Of a stretch of 6,325 nt of DNA, positions 1 to 6,139 are shown piece after piece. Below the pieces are notes generated by a model, which did not search any database, was not told the DNA's origin, and saw only the letters and a program-made list of their open reading frames with translations. The stretch is from Prevotellaceae bacterium (GTDB taxonomy: Bacteria; Bacteroidota; Bacteroidia; Bacteroidales; Bacteroidaceae). Made by a program: the position numbers and the translations under genes. The stretch lies in assembly GCA_021204545.1 (NCBI GenBank), contig JAJPZF010000099.1, forward strand, positions 1 to 6,325. The letters run 5' to 3'. The first letter of the stretch is position 1. Each line of letters starts with the position of its first letter.

Positions 1-14
1 CAGCACTAATCACT

Positions 15-716
15 ATGGTTTATTCAAAAGAAGTACAGAACATGTGTTGCGTGGCCAAAGGTCCTAACCATGGCCCGGCTCCCATACCTGAGGAAGGGAA
101 GTGGGTGCAGGCAAAAGAGATTAAGGATATCTGCGGTCTTACGCACGGTATCGGATGGTGCGCCCCTCAGCAGGGAGCTTGCAAGCTGACGCTGAACGTG
201 AAGGACGGCGTCATAGAGGAGTGTCTCGTGGAGACTATTGGCTGCTCGGGCATGACGCACAGTGCCGCCATGGCAAGCGAGATACTGCCGGGCAAGACCA
301 TCCTTGAGGCTATGAACACAGACCTTGTCTGCGACGCCATCAACACCGCCATGCGCGAGCTCTTCCTGCAGATCATCTACGGGCGCACGCAGAGTGCCTT
401 CTCGGAGGGAGGCTTGGCCATCGGCGCTGGTCTCGAGGACTTGGGCAAGGGCCTCATCTCGCAGACGGGAACGCTCTACGGCACCAAGGTGAAGGGCACT
501 CGCTATCTGCAACTGACCGAGGGGTACATCACCAAGATGTTCCTCGACTCCGACGACCAGGTGTGCGGCTACCAGTTCGTGCACATGGGCAAGCTTATGG
601 ACGCCATCAAGAAGGGAATGCCCGCCGACGAGGCTCTGAAGAGCGTCACAGGCACCTACGGCCGCACGAAGCCTGAGGAAGGGGCTGTGAAATCTATTGA
701 CCCACGTAAAGAATAA
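15..716 (+). CDS. NifU/IscU-like iron-sulfur cluster scaffold protein, long form
   Basis: This 233-residue cytoplasmic protein is probably a scaffold on which iron-sulfur clusters are built or held. Residues about 50-120 resemble the NifU N-terminal/IscU fold: a strand segment KLTLNVKDGVIEE (57-69), then ETIGCSGM (73-80), which matches the GC-G/S-rich loop around the second cluster cysteine of IscU, then SAAMASEILPGKTILEA, like the IscU helix and 'GKT-EEA' segment. Cysteines are at 11, 12, 40, 49, 56, 70, 77, 106 and 184. C77 is the clearest ligand equivalent, with C49 or C56 a candidate for the first. Residues about 125-233 (GRTQSAFSEGG..., ending IDPRKE) have no counterpart in IscU, which is only about 130 residues, and appear specific to this longer family. 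The start at 15 gives the N-terminus MVYSKEV, which I recall from relatives, but the frame is open to the window edge, so a slightly earlier start cannot be excluded. It is followed 18 bases later by the GGGtGRT gene, almost certainly in one operon. The fold is fairly sure; the client protein and exact role are unknown. Confidence 0.88.
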   Translation: MVYSKEVQNMCCVAKGPNHGPAPIPEEGKWVQAKEIKDICGLTHGIGWCAPQQGACKLTLNVKDGVIEECLVETIGCSGMTHSAAMASEILPGKTILEAMNTDLVCDAINTAMRELFLQIIYGRTQSAFSEGGLAIGAGLEDLGKGLISQTGTLYGTKVKGTRYLQLTEGYITKMFLDSDDQVCGYQFVHMGKLMDAIKKGMPADEALKSVTGTYGRTKPEEGAVKSIDPRKE

Positions 717-718
717 GT

Positions 719-725
719 AAGGAGG
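719..725 (+). promoter_or_regulatory. Shine-Dalgarno sequence of the GGGtGRT gene
   Basis: The sequence AAGGAGG lies in the 18-base gap between the two operon genes, 9 bases before the ATG at 735. It is a full match to the anti-Shine-Dalgarno core. It stands out because most Bacteroidota genes, including the large gene in this window, have A/T-rich leaders without such a site. It fixes the start at 735 and suggests that the second gene is translated efficiently from the shared message. Confidence 0.75.
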
Positions 726-734
726 AACAGAACT

Positions 735-1754
735 ATGATAAGAGAAGTCAGTTTCGAGTCACAAGACCGCCGTATGAAGCAAGTGCTGGCTTGCCTTAAC
801 AAGCACGGCATAGCTTCCGTGGAGGAAGCCAACCAGATATGCGACGCTGCAGGGCTTGACCCATACAAGACCTGCGAGGAGACGCAGATGATCTGCTTCG
901 AGAACGCCAAGTGGGCGTACGTCGTTGGCACTGCCATCGCCCTGAAGGAGAAGGCTAAGGACGCTGTTCAGGCTGCCCAGTATATTGGTGAGGGCTTGCA
1001 GAGCTTCTGCATTCCCGGCAGTGTTGCCGACGACCGCAAGGTGGGCATAGGGCATGGGGAGCTTGCGGCACGCCTGCTCACCCCTGAGACCAAGTGCTTC
1101 GCCTTCCTCGCAGGGCACGAGTCGTTCGCCGCCGCCGAGGGAGCCATCAAGATAGCGCAGATGGCCAACAAGTCAAGACCAGCCGACAAGCCCCTGCGCT
1201 GCATCCTGAACGGACTGGGCAAGGATGCTGCCATGATTATCAGCCGCATCAACGGCTTCACCTACGTGCAGACAAAGTTCGACTACTTCACGGGCGAGCT
1301 TAAGGTGGTAAGGACCATACCTTACAGCAACGGCCCCCGCGCCGCGGTCAACTGCTACGGGGCGGACGACGTGCGTGAGGGCGTGGCCATCCTTTGGAAG
1401 GAGGACGTGGACGTGTCCATCACGGGCAACTCCACCAACCCCACACGCTTCCAGCACCCCGTTGCCGGCACTTACAAGAAGGAGCGCATCCTGGCGGGCA
1501 AGCCTTACTTCAGCGTGGCAAGCGGTGGCGGCACAGGTCGCACGCTTCACCCCGACAATATGGCAGCAGGTCCTGCCTCCTATGGTATGACGGACACGAT
1601 GGGACGCATGCACAGCGACGCTCAGTTCGCAGGCTCCTCGTCAGTTCCCGCACACGTGGAGATGATGGGCTTCCTGGGCATAGGCAACAACCCGATGGTG
1701 GGCTGCTCAGTGGCTTGCGCCGTCAACGTTGACCTCGCCCTCAACAAGAAATAG
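735..1754 (+). CDS. GGGtGRT family protein
   Basis: This 339-residue protein contains the heptapeptide GGGTGRT at residues 264-270, the signature that names the GGGtGRT family (Pfam PF14057, from memory). No signal peptide or membrane segment is visible, so it should be cytoplasmic. Other recognisable blocks are GHGELAARLL (107-116), ITGNSTNPTRFQHPVAGTY (229-247), where the last part leads into the glycine-rich motif, and a C-terminal GNNPMVGCSVACAVNV (317-332). Ten cysteines are present (20, 36, 47, 54, 92, 121, 156, 207, 324, 328), many for a cytoplasmic protein, and C324-x3-C328 near the C-terminus could bind metal. The glycine-rich loop could bind a nucleotide or phosphate, but that is only a guess from composition. 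It is the second gene of an operon with the NifU-like scaffold, with a strong ribosome binding site and a strong terminator just downstream. The pairing suggests it receives, holds or uses the cluster built on its neighbour. Family membership is sure; biochemical activity is not established. Confidence 0.92.
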   Translation: MIREVSFESQDRRMKQVLACLNKHGIASVEEANQICDAAGLDPYKTCEETQMICFENAKWAYVVGTAIALKEKAKDAVQAAQYIGEGLQSFCIPGSVADDRKVGIGHGELAARLLTPETKCFAFLAGHESFAAAEGAIKIAQMANKSRPADKPLRCILNGLGKDAAMIISRINGFTYVQTKFDYFTGELKVVRTIPYSNGPRAAVNCYGADDVREGVAILWKEDVDVSITGNSTNPTRFQHPVAGTYKKERILAGKPYFSVASGGGTGRTLHPDNMAAGPASYGMTDTMGRMHSDAQFAGSSSVPAHVEMMGFLGIGNNPMVGCSVACAVNVDLALNKK

Positions 1755-1786
1755 AGACATAACTCTATCATACGTGATCTTTTGTC

Positions 1787-1822
1787 AGCCCCCCGCGGAC
1801 ACTGTTCGCGGGGGGCTTTCTC
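1787..1822 (+). terminator. Intrinsic terminator of the scaffold/GGGtGRT operon
   Basis: A perfect 11-bp GC-rich stem (1787-1797 with 1807-1817, AGCCCCCCGCG and its complement) encloses a 9-base loop. The loop can close further by a G-U, an A-U and a C-G pair to leave a triloop. The 3' arm runs directly into a T-rich stretch, TTCTCT. It starts 32 bases after the stop codon of the GGGtGRT gene, so it should end the operon and insulate it from the large gene. Confidence 0.9.
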
Positions 1823-1860
1823 TGTATCAAAGTCCTTGCCCCATACCGGGGGTGTCGCCT

Positions 1861-1882
1861 GCGGCTACGCTTATACAACCCC
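1861..1882 (+). repeat. CGGCTAC...CCCC repeat, copy 1
   Basis: This 22-base unit begins GCGGCTACG and ends CAACCCC. By direct comparison it matches copy 2 (1948-1969) at 17 of 22 positions and the inverted copy downstream (6075-6096) at 15 of 22. The invariant parts are CGGCTAC at the left and CCCC at the right. Confidence 0.55.
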
Positions 1883-1890
1883 CTGATCAA

Positions 1891-2081
1891 GGCGTTCGCC
1901 ATAGATAGCCCCAACGGGGCTTGCTGCGCCAACAAATCGCTCAACCCCCGGCTACGATTGTGCAGCCCCTGGCCTTGCCTTTGGCGATCTCGCTTCGCGA
2001 GATATTCGTGGCCCTTTGGAGTGCTTGCCAGCTCTCGGCGCTCGGCAAATTGAGCAAGCTCTTTGCTCTCGCTTGCGCGAG
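1891..2081. repeat. Cluster of short hairpins
   Basis: At least five small inverted repeats follow one another: GGCG-TT-CGCC (1891-1900); GCCCC-AAC-GGGGC (1908-1920); ATCTCGC-TTC-GCGAGAT (1987-2003), the strongest at 7 perfect pairs; GAGCAA-5-TTGCTC (2052-2068); and CTCGC-TTGC-GCGAG (2068-2081). None is followed by a T-tract, so they do not look like terminators for a visible gene. They are closer in style to REP-like intergenic repeats. Any RNA function is unproven. Confidence 0.5.
1945..1969 (+). repeat. CGGCTAC...CCCC repeat, copy 2
   Basis: This second copy of the intergenic unit, core 1948-1969, has an extra CCC at the left. Read in the frame CGG CTA, copies 1 and 2 give R-L-R-L-Y-N-P and R-L-R-L-C-S-P. 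Of the four differences within that frame, two are silent third-position changes (CGC/CGA, TTA/TTG) and two change the residue (Tyr/Cys, Asn/Ser). Confidence 0.55.
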
Positions 2082-2088
2082 CGTGGCC

Positions 2089-2120
2089 TGCGGCGACTAA
2101 CGCAACCCCCTCGGGATTAT
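2089..2120 (+). repeat. GCGGCGACTAAC repeat, left copy
   Basis: This 32-base segment matches the reverse complement of 6140-6171 at 27 of 32 positions, with the first 13 bases (TGCGGCGACTAAC) identical. The two copies flank the large surface-protein gene in opposite orientation. It is probably one member of a dispersed intergenic family. Confidence 0.6.
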
Positions 2121-2212
2121 TCCTTCGCCCCGCCGACCCCCGCTAAAGTTAATTAAACTTAAATATGAGGGGGCAGGGGTGTGTAGGAGTAACACCCGCA
2201 GGAAAGATTTGA

Positions 2213-2221
2213 TAACTTTGC
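2213..2221 (+). promoter_or_regulatory. Bacteroidota-type promoter (-7 element) of the large gene
   Basis: TAACTTTGC is an exact match to the Bacteroidota -7 consensus TAnnTTTGC recognised by the primary sigma factor of this phylum. No clear TTTG -33 box lies about 20 bases upstream, so the promoter may be weak or activator-dependent. Transcription should start a few bases downstream, giving an A/T-rich leader of roughly 60-65 bases before the ATG at 2292. The leader contains repeated TAAC units (2251-2269) and no Shine-Dalgarno site, which is typical of the phylum. Confidence 0.65.
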
Positions 2222-2291
2222 GTTGCGAAGTGAACAAACAAGGTATCTTATAACTAACTAACAACTAACCAATTCTTTAACCACTAAACGT

Positions 2292-5200
2292 ATGAAGAAC
2301 AGAACTCTTACTCTGTTGGCGGCTTGCCTGATGGGCGTGTCCGCCTTTGCGGAATGGACTGGTACCGCGCCTACCCTGCCGAGCATTTCGGCTGGCTCGC
2401 TGGAGGACGGGCACTACTACCAGATTATGCTGGATTACGGCAGCAACAGTGCCCTCGAGAACATGTTCCTGCAGGGAGGCCAGACATGGTTCACCTTCAG
2501 CACTTCTCTTATTATCGACTCGAGGGACAACGCCATCACCTACCAGCTCGAAAAGAGCACGCAGCCCATTCTTGACGAGGATGGCAACGAGACAGGCAAA
2601 AGTGTGGAGGCTTGGACTCTCATGGACATCTCCACCAACAAGTACACCTTTGTCTCCTACGATGACATCGACGACGAGTACGACGAGACGACCGGCGACC
2701 TCGTCTCGAAGGGAACGCACTCTCTTTACGGAGCCATGCACATCGACATGGGCTCGCAGGGGCATCAGTACTTCCAGATCACCGAGAGCGGTAACACGGG
2801 GAATGCGTATTCTCCCGCCTACCGCATCACCATCTCAAGCAGCGACGACACCTACGCCGAGCATTCTGGCAAGGACTACGTCGGCACGATACCCTCTGAC
2901 GATTACCAAGGCGCTGTTTACGCCTTCCTCGACCCGAGCACCACGGGCAACTACTGCGACTGGGTGCTGGTTGACATGACGGTTTACGAGGCTCGCCTCG
3001 ACCTCTACAACGTGCTGCTGGAGAGCAACAACTACACGATTGACGGCTCTGTCATAAGCTCGGCAAACTCCACTTACCTTGACGACAACGCCTCTGTCGA
3101 CGACCTGGTGGAGGCCAAGGAAAACGTCATCGAGGCCCGCAACGCGGCAGTGCTGGAGGGAGCTACGATAGACGACCCCAAGAACGTGACCATCCTGCTC
3201 TCCAACACAACGTTCGACGAGGACATTATCGGCTGGACATGCACATTCACCTCCGGAGTCAGTGCGACTAACATAGGTTGGCAGAATGGCGGCCCATACA
3301 CCAACACAAGCTACACCTACGTCAACGGCGACGGGGAGGTGACTTACCCCAACTGCACTTACTTCCTCGAGGCGTGGACGCTTAATCAGTATGGCGACAC
3401 CTCGGTAAGCGAATCCCTTGGCGACGGGCAGCTCAGCCAGACCGTCACCGACGCTCCTGCAGGCACCTATATGCTGAGCGTGGACGTAGTGGCTTGCCAG
3501 CAGCGCGAGACTGTTGAGCAGGCGGGCGTGCAGCTCTTCGCAACCGACACGGGCGGCGACGACTTCTGGGAACTGCTCTCAACGGGCAACGAAGTGCCAG
3601 AGCACGTCACCCTGTTCTTCTACACTGACGGAGGCACGCTGACACTTGGACTGCGCACATTCAACACGAACTGCAACTGGATTGCAGCCGACAACTTCGA
3701 GCTGCTCTACTTCGGCGACACAGAGGATGTCTCCAAGGTTGAGCTCAGCTACACGATAAGCGGCGCGGAGACAACTTACTCCGACCTTAGCGAGGTATTC
3801 GCCGACGCTGAAGTCAAGAGTGCCTATGAGACAGCCCTCAGCTCCGCCAAGAGCACATTAAGCAGCGGCTCCTCTGACACTGAATATGAGGCCGCCACGG
3901 CAGACCTGAACACTGCTCTCGAGACACTGAAGGCAAGCATCGAAGAGTACCAGACCGTGGCCGACTACCTTGATTATCTCACCACACTTCAGAACCAGTG
4001 CCTCAGCTCTGGCTGGGATGAGCTGGCGGCAGAACTGTCGGTGTTCCAGGAGAACCTCTCTGGCAACTACTACGACGGCGCCCTCTCGAGCGACGATATA
4101 GCAAACATGGAGACGGAGGGAAGCGAGATGATAGCCAACTACATCAGCGAGAATGTTGAGCCGGGCAGCGACATCAGCGTGCTTATCGTCAACAACGACT
4201 TCGACACCGACTTCTCCGGATGGACGGTTGACCCGAACGGTGCCACTCCCGCATGGGGCGGCAGCACCTCTCTGCAGGGCGAGAACACCCTTGAGGGCGG
4301 CACACTGATTGCGGACATAGGCTCTGGATGCGCTGAGGTTTATCAGGCAGCGTTCGACATCTGCCAGACCATCAAGAATATGCCTGTCGGTGTTTACACT
4401 CTGTCTTGCCAGGCATTCGAGCGTGACGACAATGGCAACGGCATCGAGGCTGAGCTTTACGCAGTTACCGCCGACGGGACGCAGACCCAGAAGGTGGAGG
4501 ACATCTACGCCGAGGCTCAGGATGAGCCATTGTATTCGTGCGGTGAATGGTATGATGATGCTGCGGTGATAAATGGCAATGATACTACTTACATACCTAA
4601 CGGCATGAACGGAGCTGACGTGTGGTTCTACCGTGACCACTACAAGAACAGCTTCGACATCATCCTCAGGGAGCAGGGCGACATCACCTTCGGCATACGC
4701 ACCGCGAGCACGGGCGACTGGGTACTCTTCGACACGTTCCGCCTGGTTTACGGCGGCAACACTGCTGACCTGTACTACTCCACGATAGAGGGCCTGATAG
4801 AGGAGGCTGAGGCACTGCAAAATGAGTTCATCACGGAGGACGCCTACAGTATGCTGGAGACGGCAATAACGACTGGCGCTAACCTGGTGGACAACAGCTC
4901 TGATGACGTTGACGCTTGCCTGGCAGCCATAGACGACCTCGAGGCTGCCATCGACTACGCCAACTCCTCCATGGAGACCATCTCCGCCTTGCAGGAACTC
5001 TATGACTACACGAACAGCGTGCGCATGGACAAGATTGACGCTGACGATGACTACTACGAGCTGCTCGACGCTGTTGACGCCGCGCTCAATGATGACAAGG
5101 TTGTAGAGAGCGTGGAGCAGGCTGAGACCTGGATACACGACATGAAGAGCGACTACAACAAGCTCGTCATGGCTGCCGCCACAGAAGCCACTGAGGATGA

Positions 5201-5981
5201 GCCTGCCGACGTGACCGCAGTCATCATCAACCCGACCTACGTGGAGACCATTGATAATGAGGAGACCGCAAGCTCCTTCGGCTGGACAGTAGCTGACAAT
5301 CCCGCTGACGGTGGCACCTATGCTCCTAACTATAACTGCTTCGAGCTGTACAACCAGAAGACTGGCGCAAGCCTGAGCCAGATACTCTACAACCTGTCGG
5401 CTGGTTATTACCGCCTGCACGTGCAGGGCTTCTATCGTGGCACTGGCTACAACGAGACTGTTGACGCGGCGGCAGCCGACACGATGGACATCGACACTAT
5501 CCACGCCGCCGACATCTATGCCGGAGAGACGGCAACACGTATGTGCAGCATCATCAGTGACGCTGAGGCTTACGACGAGATGCAGGGCACGGGCTCTGGC
5601 GCCGCCAACGGAATATGGTATATTCCCACAGGCATGAGTACTGCCCAGAACGCGTTCGAGAACGACCTGTATAACAACACCTTGCAGTTCCAGGTTGAGG
5701 AGGACGACACGGACGTTGAGATAGGCGTGGTGAAGACCGGACACATTGACGCTGACTGGACTATCTTCAGCAACTGGACGCTTGAGTACCTCGGCACTAC
5801 AGAGCCTTTGACCGACCCGACGACCGCCATCGCCGAGGTGGAGGGCGCTGACGCTCCCGTGGCTGTAGCCATCTTCACGGTTGACGGCAAGCAGACAAGC
5901 TCGCTCACGAAGGGCATCAACATCATCAAGACCACGATGGCCGACGGCACTGTGAAGGTATCGAAGGTGCTCGTTAAGTAA
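2292..5981 (+). CDS. Large secreted modular surface protein, probably glycan-binding
   Basis: This 1229-residue exported protein starts with a signal peptide (lysine and arginine at 2-4, hydrophobic core, likely cleavage after AFA at 18-20). Residues 21-235 form a beta-rich N-terminal region. Three related modules follow at about 299-475, 629-821 and 975-1168. Each opens with a V/I-rich strand and a GW (314-315, 643-644, 997-998), has a central G-x-Y-x-L strand (391-395, 700-704, 1038-1042) and closes with a W-x(5)-F/W-x-L-x-Y segment near its end (463-473, 810-820, 1156-1166). Modules 2 and 3 share a Y-I-P-x-G-M motif (767-772, 1110-1115) that module 1 lacks. This pattern fits galactose-binding-like/CBM-type beta-sandwiches. 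Acidic, alanine-rich helical linkers lie between them (about 234-290, 490-620, 824-962), partly FIVAR-like. The tail (about 1187-1229) ends G-I-N-I-I-K...KVLVK and resembles the second half of type IX secretion C-terminal domains. No catalytic domain is recognised. It has its own promoter and terminator and no SusC/SusD partner here. Export is fairly sure; glycan binding or adhesion is inferred. Confidence 0.85.
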   Translation: MKNRTLTLLAACLMGVSAFAEWTGTAPTLPSISAGSLEDGHYYQIMLDYGSNSALENMFLQGGQTWFTFSTSLIIDSRDNAITYQLEKSTQPILDEDGNETGKSVEAWTLMDISTNKYTFVSYDDIDDEYDETTGDLVSKGTHSLYGAMHIDMGSQGHQYFQITESGNTGNAYSPAYRITISSSDDTYAEHSGKDYVGTIPSDDYQGAVYAFLDPSTTGNYCDWVLVDMTVYEARLDLYNVLLESNNYTIDGSVISSANSTYLDDNASVDDLVEAKENVIEARNAAVLEGATIDDPKNVTILLSNTTFDEDIIGWTCTFTSGVSATNIGWQNGGPYTNTSYTYVNGDGEVTYPNCTYFLEAWTLNQYGDTSVSESLGDGQLSQTVTDAPAGTYMLSVDVVACQQRETVEQAGVQLFATDTGGDDFWELLSTGNEVPEHVTLFFYTDGGTLTLGLRTFNTNCNWIAADNFELLYFGDTEDVSKVELSYTISGAETTYSDLSEVFADAEVKSAYETALSSAKSTLSSGSSDTEYEAATADLNTALETLKASIEEYQTVADYLDYLTTLQNQCLSSGWDELAAELSVFQENLSGNYYDGALSSDDIANMETEGSEMIANYISENVEPGSDISVLIVNNDFDTDFSGWTVDPNGATPAWGGSTSLQGENTLEGGTLIADIGSGCAEVYQAAFDICQTIKNMPVGVYTLSCQAFERDDNGNGIEAELYAVTADGTQTQKVEDIYAEAQDEPLYSCGEWYDDAAVINGNDTTYIPNGMNGADVWFYRDHYKNSFDIILREQGDITFGIRTASTGDWVLFDTFRLVYGGNTADLYYSTIEGLIEEAEALQNEFITEDAYSMLETAITTGANLVDNSSDDVDACLAAIDDLEAAIDYANSSMETISALQELYDYTNSVRMDKIDADDDYYELLDAVDAALNDDKVVESVEQAETWIHDMKSDYNKLVMAAATEATEDEPADVTAVIINPTYVETIDNEETASSFGWTVADNPADGGTYAPNYNCFELYNQKTGASLSQILYNLSAGYYRLHVQGFYRGTGYNETVDAAAADTMDIDTIHAADIYAGETATRMCSIISDAEAYDEMQGTGSGAANGIWYIPTGMSTAQNAFENDLYNNTLQFQVEEDDTDVEIGVVKTGHIDADWTIFSNWTLEYLGTTEPLTDPTTAIAEVEGADAPVAVAIFTVDGKQTSSLTKGINIIKTTMADGTVKVSKVLVK
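4521..4598 (+). other. Patch of atypical codon use inside module 2
   Basis: Over 26 codons (residues 744-769) only 9 end in G or C, with runs such as TAT GAT GAT GCT and AAT GAT ACT ACT. The codons on both sides end overwhelmingly in C or G. The frame is uninterrupted. The patch covers the variable insert that leads into the YIPNGM motif, so it may mark a recently acquired or recombined loop. Confidence 0.6.
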
Positions 5982-6004
5982 GAGCGCTTAAGCCTGATAT
6001 ATAG

Positions 6005-6044
6005 AGAAGCCCCGGGGCAACGCCTCGGGGCTTCTTCTTTTCTC
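6005..6044 (+). terminator. Intrinsic terminator of the large surface-protein gene
   Basis: A 14-bp stem (6005-6018 with 6022-6035) containing one G-U pair closes an AAC triloop and is followed by a T-rich stretch (TCTTTTCT). It begins 23 bases after the stop codon at 5981. It is a very strong hairpin and should end the transcript of the large gene. Confidence 0.9.
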
Positions 6045-6074
6045 TGGGGGAGGCTTCTTATACCACCCCCCGAA

Positions 6075-6096
6075 GGGGTAGGAGTATGGTAGCCGG
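6075..6096 (-). repeat. CGGCTAC...CCCC repeat, copy 3, inverted
   Basis: Read on the minus strand this begins CCGGCTACC and ends CTACCCC. It matches copy 2 at 16 of 22 and copy 1 at 15 of 22 positions. It lies within the spacer after the second terminator. Confidence 0.45.
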
Positions 6097-6139
6097 GGCT
6101 TTCGGTTACCGCCATGAAGGGTCACGGTGAGTCGTGGAG

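Larger units (their letters stand above)
1823..2212. other. Repeat- and hairpin-rich intergenic region, no gene supported
   Basis: About 390 bases lie between the operon terminator and the promoter of the large gene. No open frame here has a plausible start, although one plus-strand frame (about 1817-2053) stays open without an ATG. The region contains short repeats built on CGGCTAC...CCCC (1861-1882 and 1945-1969), a series of small hairpins (1891-2081), and a GCGGCGACTAAC element (2089-2120) that recurs inverted downstream of the large gene. An A/T island with the palindrome TTAATTAA (2149-2156) sits between C-rich and G-rich runs (2137-2141 and 2169-2173) just before the promoter. It looks like an accumulation of dispersed intergenic repeats, not a decayed gene, but relic coding sequence cannot be excluded. 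Confidence 0.6.

Noticed and set aside
24..584. 186-codon minus-strand open frame antisense to the NifU-like gene
   Set aside because: It is a shadow of a well-supported family member with GC-biased codons; the product has no recognisable domain.
1173..1613. 146-codon minus-strand open frame within the GGGtGRT gene
   Set aside because: It lies entirely inside a clear family gene and shows histidine- and valine-rich low-complexity content typical of antisense reading.
1817..2053. Plus-strand frame open through the first intergenic region
   Set aside because: It has no ATG and no ribosome binding context, and it begins within the terminator. The open length can be explained by GC-rich repeats.
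1861..2120. Possible CRISPR array or tandem direct repeats
   Set aside because: Only two diverged copies of a 22-base unit are present on this strand, with no regular spacer length and no cas gene.
2149..2156. Palindrome TTAATTAA as an operator
   Set aside because: An 8-base A/T palindrome in an A/T island is weak evidence, and it lies about 60 bases upstream of the -7 element with no repeat of the motif nearby.
3858..5744. 628-codon open frame antisense to the large gene
   Set aside because: Its codons are exact complements of the sense codons, so it stays open simply because the sense gene avoids TTA, CTA and TCA. The sense strand has a signal peptide, repeated modules, promoter and terminator; the antisense product has none of these.
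5570..6115. 181-codon minus-strand open frame starting in the downstream repeat region
   Set aside because: It runs through the strong terminator hairpin and about 400 bases antisense to the large gene. Its start lies in intergenic repeat sequence, and nothing in the product is recognisable.
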